A stretch of DNA of 21,039 nt. Source: DBFJGL01 sp048394785. GTDB lineage: Bacteria > Bacillota > Clostridia > Christensenellales > CAG-917. The stretch is taken from contig DBFJGL010000042.1 in NCBI GenBank assembly GCA_048394785.1, forward strand, positions 1-21,039, in the 5' to 3' direction. Within the stretch, counting starts at the first letter, position 1. Each line of letters begins with the position of its first letter. Positions 1 through 7,323 of this stretch are shown in pieces. Made by a program: the position numbers and the translations under genes. A model generated the notes under the pieces. That model did not search any database, had not been told where the DNA came from, and saw nothing but the letters and a program-made list of their open reading frames with translations.

Positions 1-1
1 T

Positions 2-1126
2 ATGGAAAATATTATATTCAATTATGCTCAGCCTGTGAAAATCGTGTTCGGCGGCGGTTCGCGGAACAATGTGCGGCACATCGCGGCAGAATGCGGCTTT
101 ACCAAAGGACTGCTTATCTGCGACGCCGTGTTCACAAAAAACGGCATAGCGGAAAAGCTCGCGGACGCAGTCCCTTCGGTTGCGGGGATTTTTGACGGTT
201 TCACGGCAAATCCGTCGCTTGACGAGGCTGACGAAGCGGCTCGGCGCATTACCGATAGCGGAGCGGATTATGTGATTGCACTCGGCGGAGGAAGCGCGAT
301 TGACCTGAGCAAGTTCGCGTGCGCGATTGCGCTTTGCGGCGGCTCGGCGGAAGATTATTTTTACGGACGGAAGGCATTTCCGAAAAAAGGCGTTCCGCTC
401 ATAGTTATGCCCACCACGGCGGGCACGGGGAGCGAAGTGACGTCGGTATCCGTAATAACGGACAGGCTAAACAACGTAAAAAAACCCATCGCAAACGCGG
501 CGTTTTATCCGCAGATCGCAGTGGTCGATTATGAACTTACAATGGGAGTTCCGCCTTTCGTAACCGCCGCGACGGGGCTTGACGCGCTTGCGCACGCAAT
601 CGAGGCTTATTGGTGCAAAGCACACAATCCCGTAAGCGACGCGCTTGCGGCAGGAGCTATAAAAAGCGTCTTGGGAGCGTTGGAAGCCGCGTGGCGGAAC
701 GGTGAGGACAAAGAGGCTCGCGAGAAGATGAGTCTGGGCGCGCTGCTCGCGGGCTTGGCGTTCGCTTCCACCCGAACGGCGGCGGTGCACGCGTGCAGTT
801 ATCCGTTATCGGAAATTTACGGAATGAGCCACGGAGAAGCGTGCGCATATACGCTGGACCGTTTTATAAGGCTGAACGCAAAGGGCGACGGCGGCAGAAC
901 GGACGGACTTGCTCGCATTGTAGGTTATGACGGCGCGGATGCAATGGCGGACGAAGTCGCGCGGCTGAAATCGGTTACGGGTATGCGCGCGACGCTCGAA
1001 GACATCGGGTGCTCTGATACCGCCGCGCTCGCCGAGGCGTGCGCAAAGCAGCCGCTTATGGGCAACAATCCCGTTGCGTTCGGAGCTGCGGAATTGAAAG
1101 AAATGTTTGACGGTACACGCAAATGA
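2..1126 (+). CDS. Iron-containing alcohol dehydrogenase (group III, lactaldehyde-reductase-like)
   Basis: This 374-residue protein is a full-length member of the Fe-dependent alcohol dehydrogenase family, which reduces small aldehydes or oxidises alcohols with NAD(P)H in the cytoplasm. The nucleotide-binding GGGS is at residues 95-98, followed by D101. The family motif PTTAGTGSE lies at about 137-145. All four metal ligands expected from E. coli FucO are present: D194, H198, H263 and H277. The ATG at base 2 is the natural N-terminus for the family, but the window edge hides its ribosome site and any upstream operon genes. The stop overlaps the ROK gene by four bases (ATGA), so the two are translationally coupled. 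With an isomerase, a transporter and a glycosidase downstream, it plausibly reduces an aldehyde released by sugar cleavage (lactaldehyde, or sulfolactaldehyde in a sulfo-pathway). No aldolase, transaldolase or transketolase is visible, so the substrate is unknown. Confidence 0.93.
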   Translation: MENIIFNYAQPVKIVFGGGSRNNVRHIAAECGFTKGLLICDAVFTKNGIAEKLADAVPSVAGIFDGFTANPSLDEADEAARRITDSGADYVIALGGGSAIDLSKFACAIALCGGSAEDYFYGRKAFPKKGVPLIVMPTTAGTGSEVTSVSVITDRLNNVKKPIANAAFYPQIAVVDYELTMGVPPFVTAATGLDALAHAIEAYWCKAHNPVSDALAAGAIKSVLGALEAAWRNGEDKEAREKMSLGALLAGLAFASTRTAAVHACSYPLSEIYGMSHGEACAYTLDRFIRLNAKGDGGRTDGLARIVGYDGADAMADEVARLKSVTGMRATLEDIGCSDTAALAEACAKQPLMGNNPVAFGAAELKEMFDGTRK

Positions 1127-2262
1127 AAGCGCAGACCCGAAGCCTGAAAGCGTTGAAAAAAAGCAACAAGGCGGCCATTTTGTTCAGGCTGATGAGCGGC
1201 GGCGACGCGTCGAGGGTATCTCTCGCAAAAGAAACGGGGCTCACAACTGCGGCGGTCACTCTGCTTATCAACGAACTTATGGCGGAGGGCGCGGTAAGCG
1301 AAGGCGACGCCGTACAGCGCAATTCAACGGGCAGACGCGAAAAAATGCTGCATTTCGAGGACGGGCATTGCGCCGCCGTGAGCATAAATATCGAGAGCGA
1401 CAATACTCACGTTTCCGTTTGCACTTTCAGCGAGGTTTTGGAGGAGAGAATTTATCCTACTTCCGATTATTTCGCGAAAGGCATAGATCGTCTGCTTGAC
1501 GAAGCGAAGGAGCTTTCCTGCAAATATGCGGACAGGAACGTCGTGGGTATAGGAGTGGGAGTCATCGGCACAGTGGACGAAGAAAACGGCGTATCCGTAA
1601 ACAGTTACGGCGCGCTTGAAAACAACTGCCGCATCGGCGACGAGCTGAAAAGAGCGACGGGTTTAGAGGTAAGCGTTATAAATAACGTACGTGCGCAGGC
1701 GCGCGCGCTGATAATGTCGGCGGACGACGATTTTATGTTGATAAAGCATTCGCCGGGCATAGGCTGCGCGGTCGTAACGGACGGCGCGCTCGTGTCGGGA
1801 GCGCGTGAGCGAGCAGGAGAAATAGGACATACGGTGGTGAAGCCGGGCGGCGAACTTTGTCGGTGCGGCAAACGGGGCTGCCTTGAAGCGTATGTGTCGG
1901 AAATGCACATATCCGAACTTTATGCCGCAAAAACAGGCAATAAACTGCCTGTATGCGAAATATACGGAGCGTACGGAGCCGATTTTGCGGCTACGGAAAT
2001 CGTGGACGACTGCATAGAAAAACTTGCTTTGTCCATAGGCAACGCCGCTATGCTGTTAAACCCCGAAAGAGTGCTTGTCACCGGCGGTATTTTCTCTTAC
2101 GGCGCGATCGCCGATAAGCTGTCGGATACGGTATCCGAGGTCGGTTTCAAGGGCGCGGACGGCGGCGGAGAACTGAAACTCGCGTTTGTCGGGGCGGAGA
2201 AAAAAATCAAGGCGTTTTCGGGCGCAAGACACATTATTCTGAAAAAAATATTTGAGGTGTAA
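1123..2262 (+). CDS. ROK-family transcriptional regulator (NagC/XylR type)
   Basis: The protein (379 residues) has an N-terminal winged helix at about 15-60 with a helix-turn-helix around LAKETGLTTAAVTLLI, followed by a ROK domain. The ROK signatures are GEIGH at 232-236 and the zinc motif CRCGKRGCLE at 246-255. The position normally held by the catalytic Asp of ROK sugar kinases (N-D-x-x-A) reads N187-N188-V-R-A, so phosphotransfer is unlikely and the protein should be a sugar-sensing repressor. Its start overlaps the alcohol dehydrogenase stop by four bases and has no strong ribosome site of its own, so it is probably translated by coupling. As an in-operon regulator it is a candidate for controlling the local genes, perhaps through the palindrome at 4279-4301. 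The effector is unknown. Confidence 0.92.
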   Translation: MKAQTRSLKALKKSNKAAILFRLMSGGDASRVSLAKETGLTTAAVTLLINELMAEGAVSEGDAVQRNSTGRREKMLHFEDGHCAAVSINIESDNTHVSVCTFSEVLEERIYPTSDYFAKGIDRLLDEAKELSCKYADRNVVGIGVGVIGTVDEENGVSVNSYGALENNCRIGDELKRATGLEVSVINNVRAQARALIMSADDDFMLIKHSPGIGCAVVTDGALVSGARERAGEIGHTVVKPGGELCRCGKRGCLEAYVSEMHISELYAAKTGNKLPVCEIYGAYGADFAATEIVDDCIEKLALSIGNAAMLLNPERVLVTGGIFSYGAIADKLSDTVSEVGFKGADGGGELKLAFVGAEKKIKAFSGARHIILKKIFEV

Positions 2263-2263
2263 T

Positions 2264-3577
2264 ATGAAATATAACGTTAAGCTGGGGCTCGTTTGCCTTG
2301 CGAGAAACACGTTCGATTTCAATGCGGCGGCGGAAATTTATCGCGGCATTGTCAAGGATTTGTCGGCGAGGGAGGATTTGACTCTTGTCGCAATCGACGG
2401 CGTGATTATGGACGCGGACGAAGCGGCTCGCGTCGGCGCGAAGTTCGCTTCCGAGAGGGTGGACGCAATAGCCGTCATATCGGGCACGTTTCATCTGGGG
2501 CATCTCGCGCTCGAAATCAAAAAAAGGTGCGACAAGCCGCTGTTGCTTTGGGGACTGCCCGAACTTCCGTACAACGGGGGAAAAATCAGACTCAACTCTG
2601 TATGCGGCGTAAATCTCAACGCGTCAAACCTCGTAAAGAGCGGTTATTCCGACTTTGTTTATACTGTTTCCGAGAGCATTGACGAAGCGTGGCTGGACGC
2701 GGTGCGTATGATTGCCGCGCTCAAAGAGGCGCACATCGGCATACTCGGCTCGCGGGCGCACGGCTTCTTCAACGTGGGTACGGACGAACTCGCGCTTTAT
2801 CGCAAATTCGGCTGTATTACGGATTATTACGAACTGAGCGAAGTTTACAACGTAAAAGAAGATGACCAAACAAAACAAAGCTACGCGCGCCGTATTGAAG
2901 ACAGTTTTAATCTCGGCGCGATAAACGCCGTTCAAAAGGATAAAGTCGCCGCGCTTTGCGCAAAGCTCAAAGCGTTTATCGACGGGAAAGGATTGAGCGC
3001 GCTAGCAATAAGGTGCTGGCCCGAATTTGCGGCAGGTTTCGGCATTGCACCCTGCGCATCTATGTCGCTGTTGCAGGACGACGGCTACATTCTTGCCTGC
3101 GAGGGCGACGTCGATTGTGCCGTCACGATGATTTGTCACAAGGCGGCAGGCGCAAGCACGCCGTTTATGGCGGATATTTCGCAGGTAAACGTCGACGAAG
3201 ATACCGCGCTTATGTGGCATTGCGGAGTTGCTCCGCGCTCGCTGTGCGACGGCGTATGCACGCCCACGCTCGACACTTATTTTGCAGGCGGCAAGGGTGT
3301 GACGGCAGGGTTTGTTATGAAAGAGGGTGAAATGAGCGTGGCGCGCCTCGACAGCGTAAACGGAAAATACAGACTTTTCACCGAAAGCGGAAAGGCACTG
3401 CCCATGGAAAAGCAGCTTACGGGTACTTATGCAAAGGTTCGGCTCGGTCATAAGATGAGCGAAGTCCTGGACAGGGTTGTTTACGGCGGACTCGCGCACC
3501 ACGTTTCTATGGTGTACGGCGACTACACTGCGGCATTCGACGCGTTCGCAAGGCTCACCGCAACCGAAAAGCTGTAA
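2264..3577 (+). CDS. L-fucose/L-arabinose isomerase-family protein
   Basis: I place the start at the ATG at 2264, preceded by GAGGTG, rather than the in-frame TTG at 2252; this gives 437 residues. The C-terminal half carries the marks of the fucose isomerase C-terminal family. These are RCWPEF (E254), APCASMSLL, CEGD at 279-282 followed by VDCAVTM, WHCG at 318-321, and HH at 412-413 near a VYGDY tail. By analogy with FucI and AraA, E254, E280/D282, H319 and H412/H413 are probable metal or catalytic residues. Members interconvert an aldose and a ketose in the cytoplasm. This short form (about 440 residues, versus about 590 for FucI) is a divergent group whose sugar I cannot name. Context (GH31 glycosidase, aldehyde reductase, exporter) would suit isomerisation of a glycosidase-released hexose, including sulfoquinovose-like sugars, but that is inference. 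The gene follows the ROK gene by one base. Confidence 0.85.
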   Translation: MKYNVKLGLVCLARNTFDFNAAAEIYRGIVKDLSAREDLTLVAIDGVIMDADEAARVGAKFASERVDAIAVISGTFHLGHLALEIKKRCDKPLLLWGLPELPYNGGKIRLNSVCGVNLNASNLVKSGYSDFVYTVSESIDEAWLDAVRMIAALKEAHIGILGSRAHGFFNVGTDELALYRKFGCITDYYELSEVYNVKEDDQTKQSYARRIEDSFNLGAINAVQKDKVAALCAKLKAFIDGKGLSALAIRCWPEFAAGFGIAPCASMSLLQDDGYILACEGDVDCAVTMICHKAAGASTPFMADISQVNVDEDTALMWHCGVAPRSLCDGVCTPTLDTYFAGGKGVTAGFVMKEGEMSVARLDSVNGKYRLFTESGKALPMEKQLTGTYAKVRLGHKMSEVLDRVVYGGLAHHVSMVYGDYTAAFDAFARLTATEKL

Positions 3578-3615
3578 CAGGAAGCGCGAGGACAACGCAA
3601 AGGAAGCGGACGAAT

Positions 3616-4257
3616 ATGCATTGCAACGGAGAAATTTCAGACATAAAACTTAACGCCGATATTCCCGTGTTGAGGGCGGCGGACAAAAGCAATCTGTTTC
3701 GCAAGGTGAATGCGGACGCGGCGGAGATAGTGCTTGCCGCAGAAAAACTCAATCCGAAAAAGGATAACGTCTATATCGCGGACGACGAAGAACTGCACAA
3801 TCTCGCGTGCGTGAAAAAAATCGGACGGGAGGTGTTCGCGGAACTTCCCATACAGGCAGGCTGGTGTTACGGCGGCGGAAAGAGTATGAACGGAGTGGAG
3901 TGGCACAAGTCGTCCGAAGTGGTTGTCGCGGCTTGCGACTGTGTGCTCGTGCTGGGCGACGCCCGCGATATAGAGGACGATACGTTTGACAGCGCGAAGG
4001 GCGTTGCGCTTTCGTTGAAGCGCGGCGAAGCGGTGGAGCTCAGCCCTATGACGCTTCATCTTGCTCCTCTTGCGGTCGGCGAATATTTCAAGGCGGCAAT
4101 TCTGCTTCCGAGGGGGACCAACGCTCCGCTCGAGGGCGGCATAGACGGAACTTTGCGCGCGGTAAACAAATGGCTGCTTGTTCACCCGGACAACAAAAGA
4201 GGCATAGAACTCGGCGGCAAAACGGGCGTAACGGGTGTAAACATATCCGTTATATAA
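3616..4257 (+). CDS. DUF4867 family protein (cupin-like)
   Basis: This 213-residue cytoplasmic protein matches what I recall of DUF4867. The recognisable core is GWCYGGG (82-88), NGVEWHKSSEVVVAA, VLVLGDARDIEDDTFD, then ELSPMTLHLAPL and ILLPRGTN. The pattern of short beta segments with a conserved WH, E and TLH suggests a cupin-like fold with a possible metal site. No enzymatic function is established to my knowledge. It sits 38 bases downstream of the isomerase with an AAGGA about 11 bases before the ATG, so it is co-transcribed. The pairing suggests it acts on the isomerase substrate or product, for instance as a mutarotase or accessory sugar isomerase. Family membership is fairly sure; the role is a guess. 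Confidence 0.75.
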   Translation: MHCNGEISDIKLNADIPVLRAADKSNLFRKVNADAAEIVLAAEKLNPKKDNVYIADDEELHNLACVKKIGREVFAELPIQAGWCYGGGKSMNGVEWHKSSEVVVAACDCVLVLGDARDIEDDTFDSAKGVALSLKRGEAVELSPMTLHLAPLAVGEYFKAAILLPRGTNAPLEGGIDGTLRAVNKWLLVHPDNKRGIELGGKTGVTGVNISVI

Positions 4258-4316
4258 CGCTCGAAGCAAATGAAAAATCGCGTGATATTGCATATAACGC
4301 GTTTTAACAGTATAAA
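4252..4316 (+). promoter_or_regulatory. Candidate promoter and palindromic operator before the transporter-GH31 pair
   Basis: A sigma-A-like promoter is visible as TTGCAT (4288-4293), a 17-base spacer and TATAAA (4311-4316), giving a leader of about 24 bases before the ATG at 4347. The -35 lies inside the palindrome CGCGTGATAT-TGC-ATATAACGCG (4279-4301), which is symmetric except for one G/A pair. ATATAACGC, the right half-site, recurs at 4252-4260, 40 bases upstream. A repressor binding here would block the promoter; the ROK protein is the nearest candidate. The palindrome followed by TTTT (4302-4305) could alternatively be a weak terminator for the upstream genes. Confidence 0.55.
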
Positions 4317-4346
4317 ACAAAACAATAAAAGTCTTGTTATGAGGAA

Positions 4347-5339
4347 ATGAGTGCAACTGTATCGTCAAAAGGAAAAGACGCGTTTTTCATAGTCGGAATG
4401 GTGCTTGCCTGGTCGGCTTATTATCTTGCATCCGATTGGGGAGTGGAATTTACGGGCTCGGCATTTACGGCGGGAATGCTGTTGAGGGCGGCGGCTTTCG
4501 TGTTCCTTACTCTGTATATAGCAGTAAAGGGCAAGATAAAAGACTTATTCAGACAGGGCAAAACGACAGTTGTTCTTCTCGTCATCGGCGTGCTCGGTTT
4601 TCTGCTCGACACCTTCGCAAACCTCGGTTTTCAGCACGGTTCGGTGGGTACGGGTACGGTGCTGTTAAAGACGGATATACTTATGGCAAACGTCGCGTCC
4701 GCGGTGTTTTTCAGAGAAAAGTTGCGTCTTTCCGATTGGTTTGCGACTTTCGTTATGCTCGCGGGCGTCATACTTGTTCTCGATATAGACTTTCAAAGCG
4801 TGACGTTTAATTGGTACGATTTGTTCTTTATAGCCAGCGCGCTTTCCGTCACGGTAAACGCGTTCGTGATAAAAGGCGCGCAGGACAAGCTTCAAGCCGA
4901 TTCCGACGTCATCGCCTACTATAACAATTTCGTCGTTATGGTACTTTTTACGGTCAGCGCGCTTATATCAGGCGACTGCCGTATGCTCGGCGGCGCGAGT
5001 TTCGGCGCGGCGGAGATATTCATAATTATCGGCGGCGGGCTTGCCCAAAGCCTGATATACGTCTTTTATTACCGCAATCTTAAACGTCACCCCGTGTGGG
5101 TGGTCAAGTTGTATATGCTGTTTGTGCCGGTCATAAGCTGCATAGTGGGAGCGGCGGCGTTCAACGAAAGTTTTTCGGCGCTGAAAGGCGCGGGTATTGC
5201 GCTTGTGCTTGTCGGCGCCGCGATAATAGTCGCGAGAGAAAAACTCGCAAAAAACAAAAACGTAAGCAAAGTATGGACGAAATACGTCTATACGAGAGAT
5301 ACATATAAAGGGGGAAACATCGATGATATTGAAGGATAA
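4347..5339 (+). CDS. EamA/DMT-superfamily transporter
   Basis: The 330-residue protein is highly hydrophobic, with about ten membrane segments arranged as two EamA repeats (about 12-145 and 155-300). Each repeat ends with typical motifs: VFFREKLRLSDWFATFVMLAGVILV in the first and FNESFSALKGAGIALVLVGAAIIVAREK in the second. DMT proteins of this kind export or import small metabolites at the cytoplasmic membrane. Because it is paired with a glycosidase and an aldehyde reductase rather than a sugar kinase, export of a small end-product is plausible but unproven. The ATG has GAGG only two bases upstream, a tight spacing; no better in-frame start is seen. The 3' end overlaps the GH31 gene by 17 bases, so the two are translated from one message. 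A candidate promoter lies just upstream at 4288-4316. Confidence 0.88.
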   Translation: MSATVSSKGKDAFFIVGMVLAWSAYYLASDWGVEFTGSAFTAGMLLRAAAFVFLTLYIAVKGKIKDLFRQGKTTVVLLVIGVLGFLLDTFANLGFQHGSVGTGTVLLKTDILMANVASAVFFREKLRLSDWFATFVMLAGVILVLDIDFQSVTFNWYDLFFIASALSVTVNAFVIKGAQDKLQADSDVIAYYNNFVVMVLFTVSALISGDCRMLGGASFGAAEIFIIIGGGLAQSLIYVFYYRNLKRHPVWVVKLYMLFVPVISCIVGAAAFNESFSALKGAGIALVLVGAAIIVAREKLAKNKNVSKVWTKYVYTRDTYKGGNIDDIEG

Positions 5340-7323
5340 TAACGGGAGTCTCGCGCTTTTTTATGAAGACAGAAAGGTGTTTGAGTCAAGCGCGGACAGT
5401 CCGTTTGCCGCGGCGGTGCAGTCGGAGGAGGTTTACCGCAGTTCGCACGGCAATTTCAAGATAAAGGAAAAGATAAAATCGCGGCAGGCGTTATCGTCTT
5501 ATCGGATAATTTCGCAAAAATCAAATTGCGCGGAAGTCGAGTTTTTCAGCGGCGGCAAATCGCTGTCGGTTGCGATCGAGGAGAAAGAAAACGGCGTTTA
5601 CCTGCGCTTTTCTCCAAAAGGCTTCTCCTGCGCCGAGCTGAGGTTCTGCGCTTCGGCGACTGAGGCGATTTTCGGCGGCGGCGAGCAATACCGCAAGCTG
5701 AATATGAAAGGCGAGCGCATAATCAACTTCGTATCCGAGCATATAGTCATTCCGCCCATCGCGCAGAAGACGGTGCTGAAATTTTTGCCGTACAAAGAAA
5801 AGAGTCATTCTTATATAGAAACGTATTGCCCGATGACGACGTACGTCAGCAGCGAAAAATACGCGCTGCGCTTTGACGTCGCCTCGTACGGCGTTGCGGA
5901 TTTCAGAAACAAAGACGTGTCGGTTTTTCGTTTTTCCGAGTGTCCGTCGTCGGCGTTTTATACCGCAAAAAGCGACTTCAAAGGCATAAACCGCGCGCTT
6001 AACGCCGATATTCCGTGCAAAGAGTACCTGCCCGATTGGGCGTACGACGGGCTTATCCTCGGGGTGCAGGGCGGCATTGACAGGGCGATAAAGAAGGCGA
6101 GAGAACTCAAAGAAAACGGAGTAAAAGTCTGCGCGGTCTGGTGTCAGGATTGGAGCGGAAAGAAGGTGACCGCGGCGGGCAAGCAAGTGTATTGGAATTG
6201 GGAGGCGGATAACGACCTTTATCCCCGCCTCAAAGAGAACATAGCGGAGCTTAACCGTGAGGGAATAAGGTTCCTCGCGTACATAAACCCTTATCTCGTA
6301 CGGGACGGAAAACTCTATTGCGAATGCAGGGATAAGGGCTATCTCATAAAAAACAAAGACGGTGAGATTTATCACGTAAAGTCCACCACGTTTGACGCGG
6401 GTATGCTGGATTTGACAAATCCCGATGCTGTTAAATATATCAAAGAGACGTTAATCGGACGCAATATGCTGGACTTGGGCGTGGACGGATATATGGCGGA
6501 TTTCGGCGAATATCTGCCCGTTGACTGCGTACTTTCGTCGGGCGACGCCAAGGAACTGCACAACGAATGGCCTACGATATGGGCTAAGCTCAATCGAGAG
6601 GCGGTGGAAAGCCATCCGAGAGCAAAGGAGATATTCTTTTTTACGCGTTCGGGGTTCAACGGCGCGCAAAGTTACACAACAATGATGTGGAACGGCGACC
6701 AGCACACCGACTTTTCCAAGGACTACGGAATGCCGTGCGTGATGCCCGCGACGTTCAATCTCGGTTTTTCGGGGGTGGCGGCGGTGCACAGCGACATAGG
6801 CGGATTCATCAGTTTCGCGTCGCTCAGACGGGATAAAGAGCTTTTTGTCAGATGGATGGAAATGAACGCTTTTTCGCCGCTTATGCGCTCGCACGAAACA
6901 ATCCGCCCCGAAGCCAACGTTCAGCCGTATTCGGAGGAAATCATCGGTTATGCGGCGTCGCTCACCGCGGTGCACGCCAAGCTCAAACCCTATCTTATCG
7001 AATGTATGCGGACGGCAGAGGAGGGGATACCCGTAATGCGCCCCGACTTTTACAATTACGGAGATTATTCGCTCGGCCGCGACGAATATTCGTATATGCT
7101 CGGCGACGAAATATACGTCGCCCCCGTAATAGAGCGCGGCGCAAAGGAGCGCGAAGTCAGACTGCCCGACGGAGAATGGGTGAGGTTTTTCGATAACAAA
7201 CCGTATATAGGCGGGACGATTGCGACCGTCGACGTTCCGCTCGGCAAACCTGCGGCGTTCTACAAAAAGGACGGGAAATACGCGAAATTATTTGCGACGA
7301 TAGGCTTAGGAGCGGTTGATTAA
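5323..7323 (+). CDS. GH31 alpha-glycosidase, sulfoquinovosidase-like subgroup with altered C6 pocket
   Basis: This 666-residue enzyme is a GH31 retaining alpha-glycosidase without a signal peptide, so it is intracellular. The nucleophile is D393 in DGYMADFGEYLP and the acid/base is D459 in WNGDQ; HSDIGG follows at 489-494. The architecture (GVQGG, WCQDWSG, GK-x-x-x-WNW, ADFGEYLP) is that of the YihQ-like group. From memory, the E. coli YihQ sulfonate-pocket set is Q262, Q288, R301, W304 and Y508. Here the aligned residues are Q249, Q275, Q288, W291 and F495, so the Arg and Tyr that bind the sulfonate are replaced by Gln and Phe. I therefore do not call it a sulfoquinovosidase; an alpha-glucosidase or another alpha-hexosidase is likelier. 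AAAGGGGGA lies before the ATG at 5323. The gene ends 18 bases inside the convergent AraC gene. Confidence 0.93.
   Translation: MILKDNNGSLALFYEDRKVFESSADSPFAAAVQSEEVYRSSHGNFKIKEKIKSRQALSSYRIISQKSNCAEVEFFSGGKSLSVAIEEKENGVYLRFSPKGFSCAELRFCASATEAIFGGGEQYRKLNMKGERIINFVSEHIVIPPIAQKTVLKFLPYKEKSHSYIETYCPMTTYVSSEKYALRFDVASYGVADFRNKDVSVFRFSECPSSAFYTAKSDFKGINRALNADIPCKEYLPDWAYDGLILGVQGGIDRAIKKARELKENGVKVCAVWCQDWSGKKVTAAGKQVYWNWEADNDLYPRLKENIAELNREGIRFLAYINPYLVRDGKLYCECRDKGYLIKNKDGEIYHVKSTTFDAGMLDLTNPDAVKYIKETLIGRNMLDLGVDGYMADFGEYLPVDCVLSSGDAKELHNEWPTIWAKLNREAVESHPRAKEIFFFTRSGFNGAQSYTTMMWNGDQHTDFSKDYGMPCVMPATFNLGFSGVAAVHSDIGGFISFASLRRDKELFVRWMEMNAFSPLMRSHETIRPEANVQPYSEEIIGYAASLTAVHAKLKPYLIECMRTAEEGIPVMRPDFYNYGDYSLGRDEYSYMLGDEIYVAPVIERGAKEREVRLPDGEWVRFFDNKPYIGGTIATVDVPLGKPAAFYKKDGKYAKLFATIGLGAVD

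Noticed and set aside
1123..2262. ROK protein as a glucokinase-type sugar kinase
   Set aside because: It has an N-terminal winged helix and Asn in place of the catalytic Asp.
2..3577. Naming the first and third genes fucO and fucI
   Set aside because: No fuculokinase or fuculose-phosphate aldolase is present, and the isomerase is about 150 residues shorter than FucI.
5521..6375. Long open frame on the minus strand opposite the GH31 gene, and similar ones at 3637-4368, 10168-10998 and 19323-20021
   Set aside because: They mirror the codon pattern of the plus-strand genes, have arginine/histidine-rich or otherwise unprotein-like composition, lack ribosome sites and show no family motifs.
5323..7323. 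Naming the GH31 gene yihQ or sftG (sulfoquinovosidase)
   Set aside because: The residues equivalent to YihQ R301 and Y508 are Gln and Phe, so the sulfonate pocket is not conserved.
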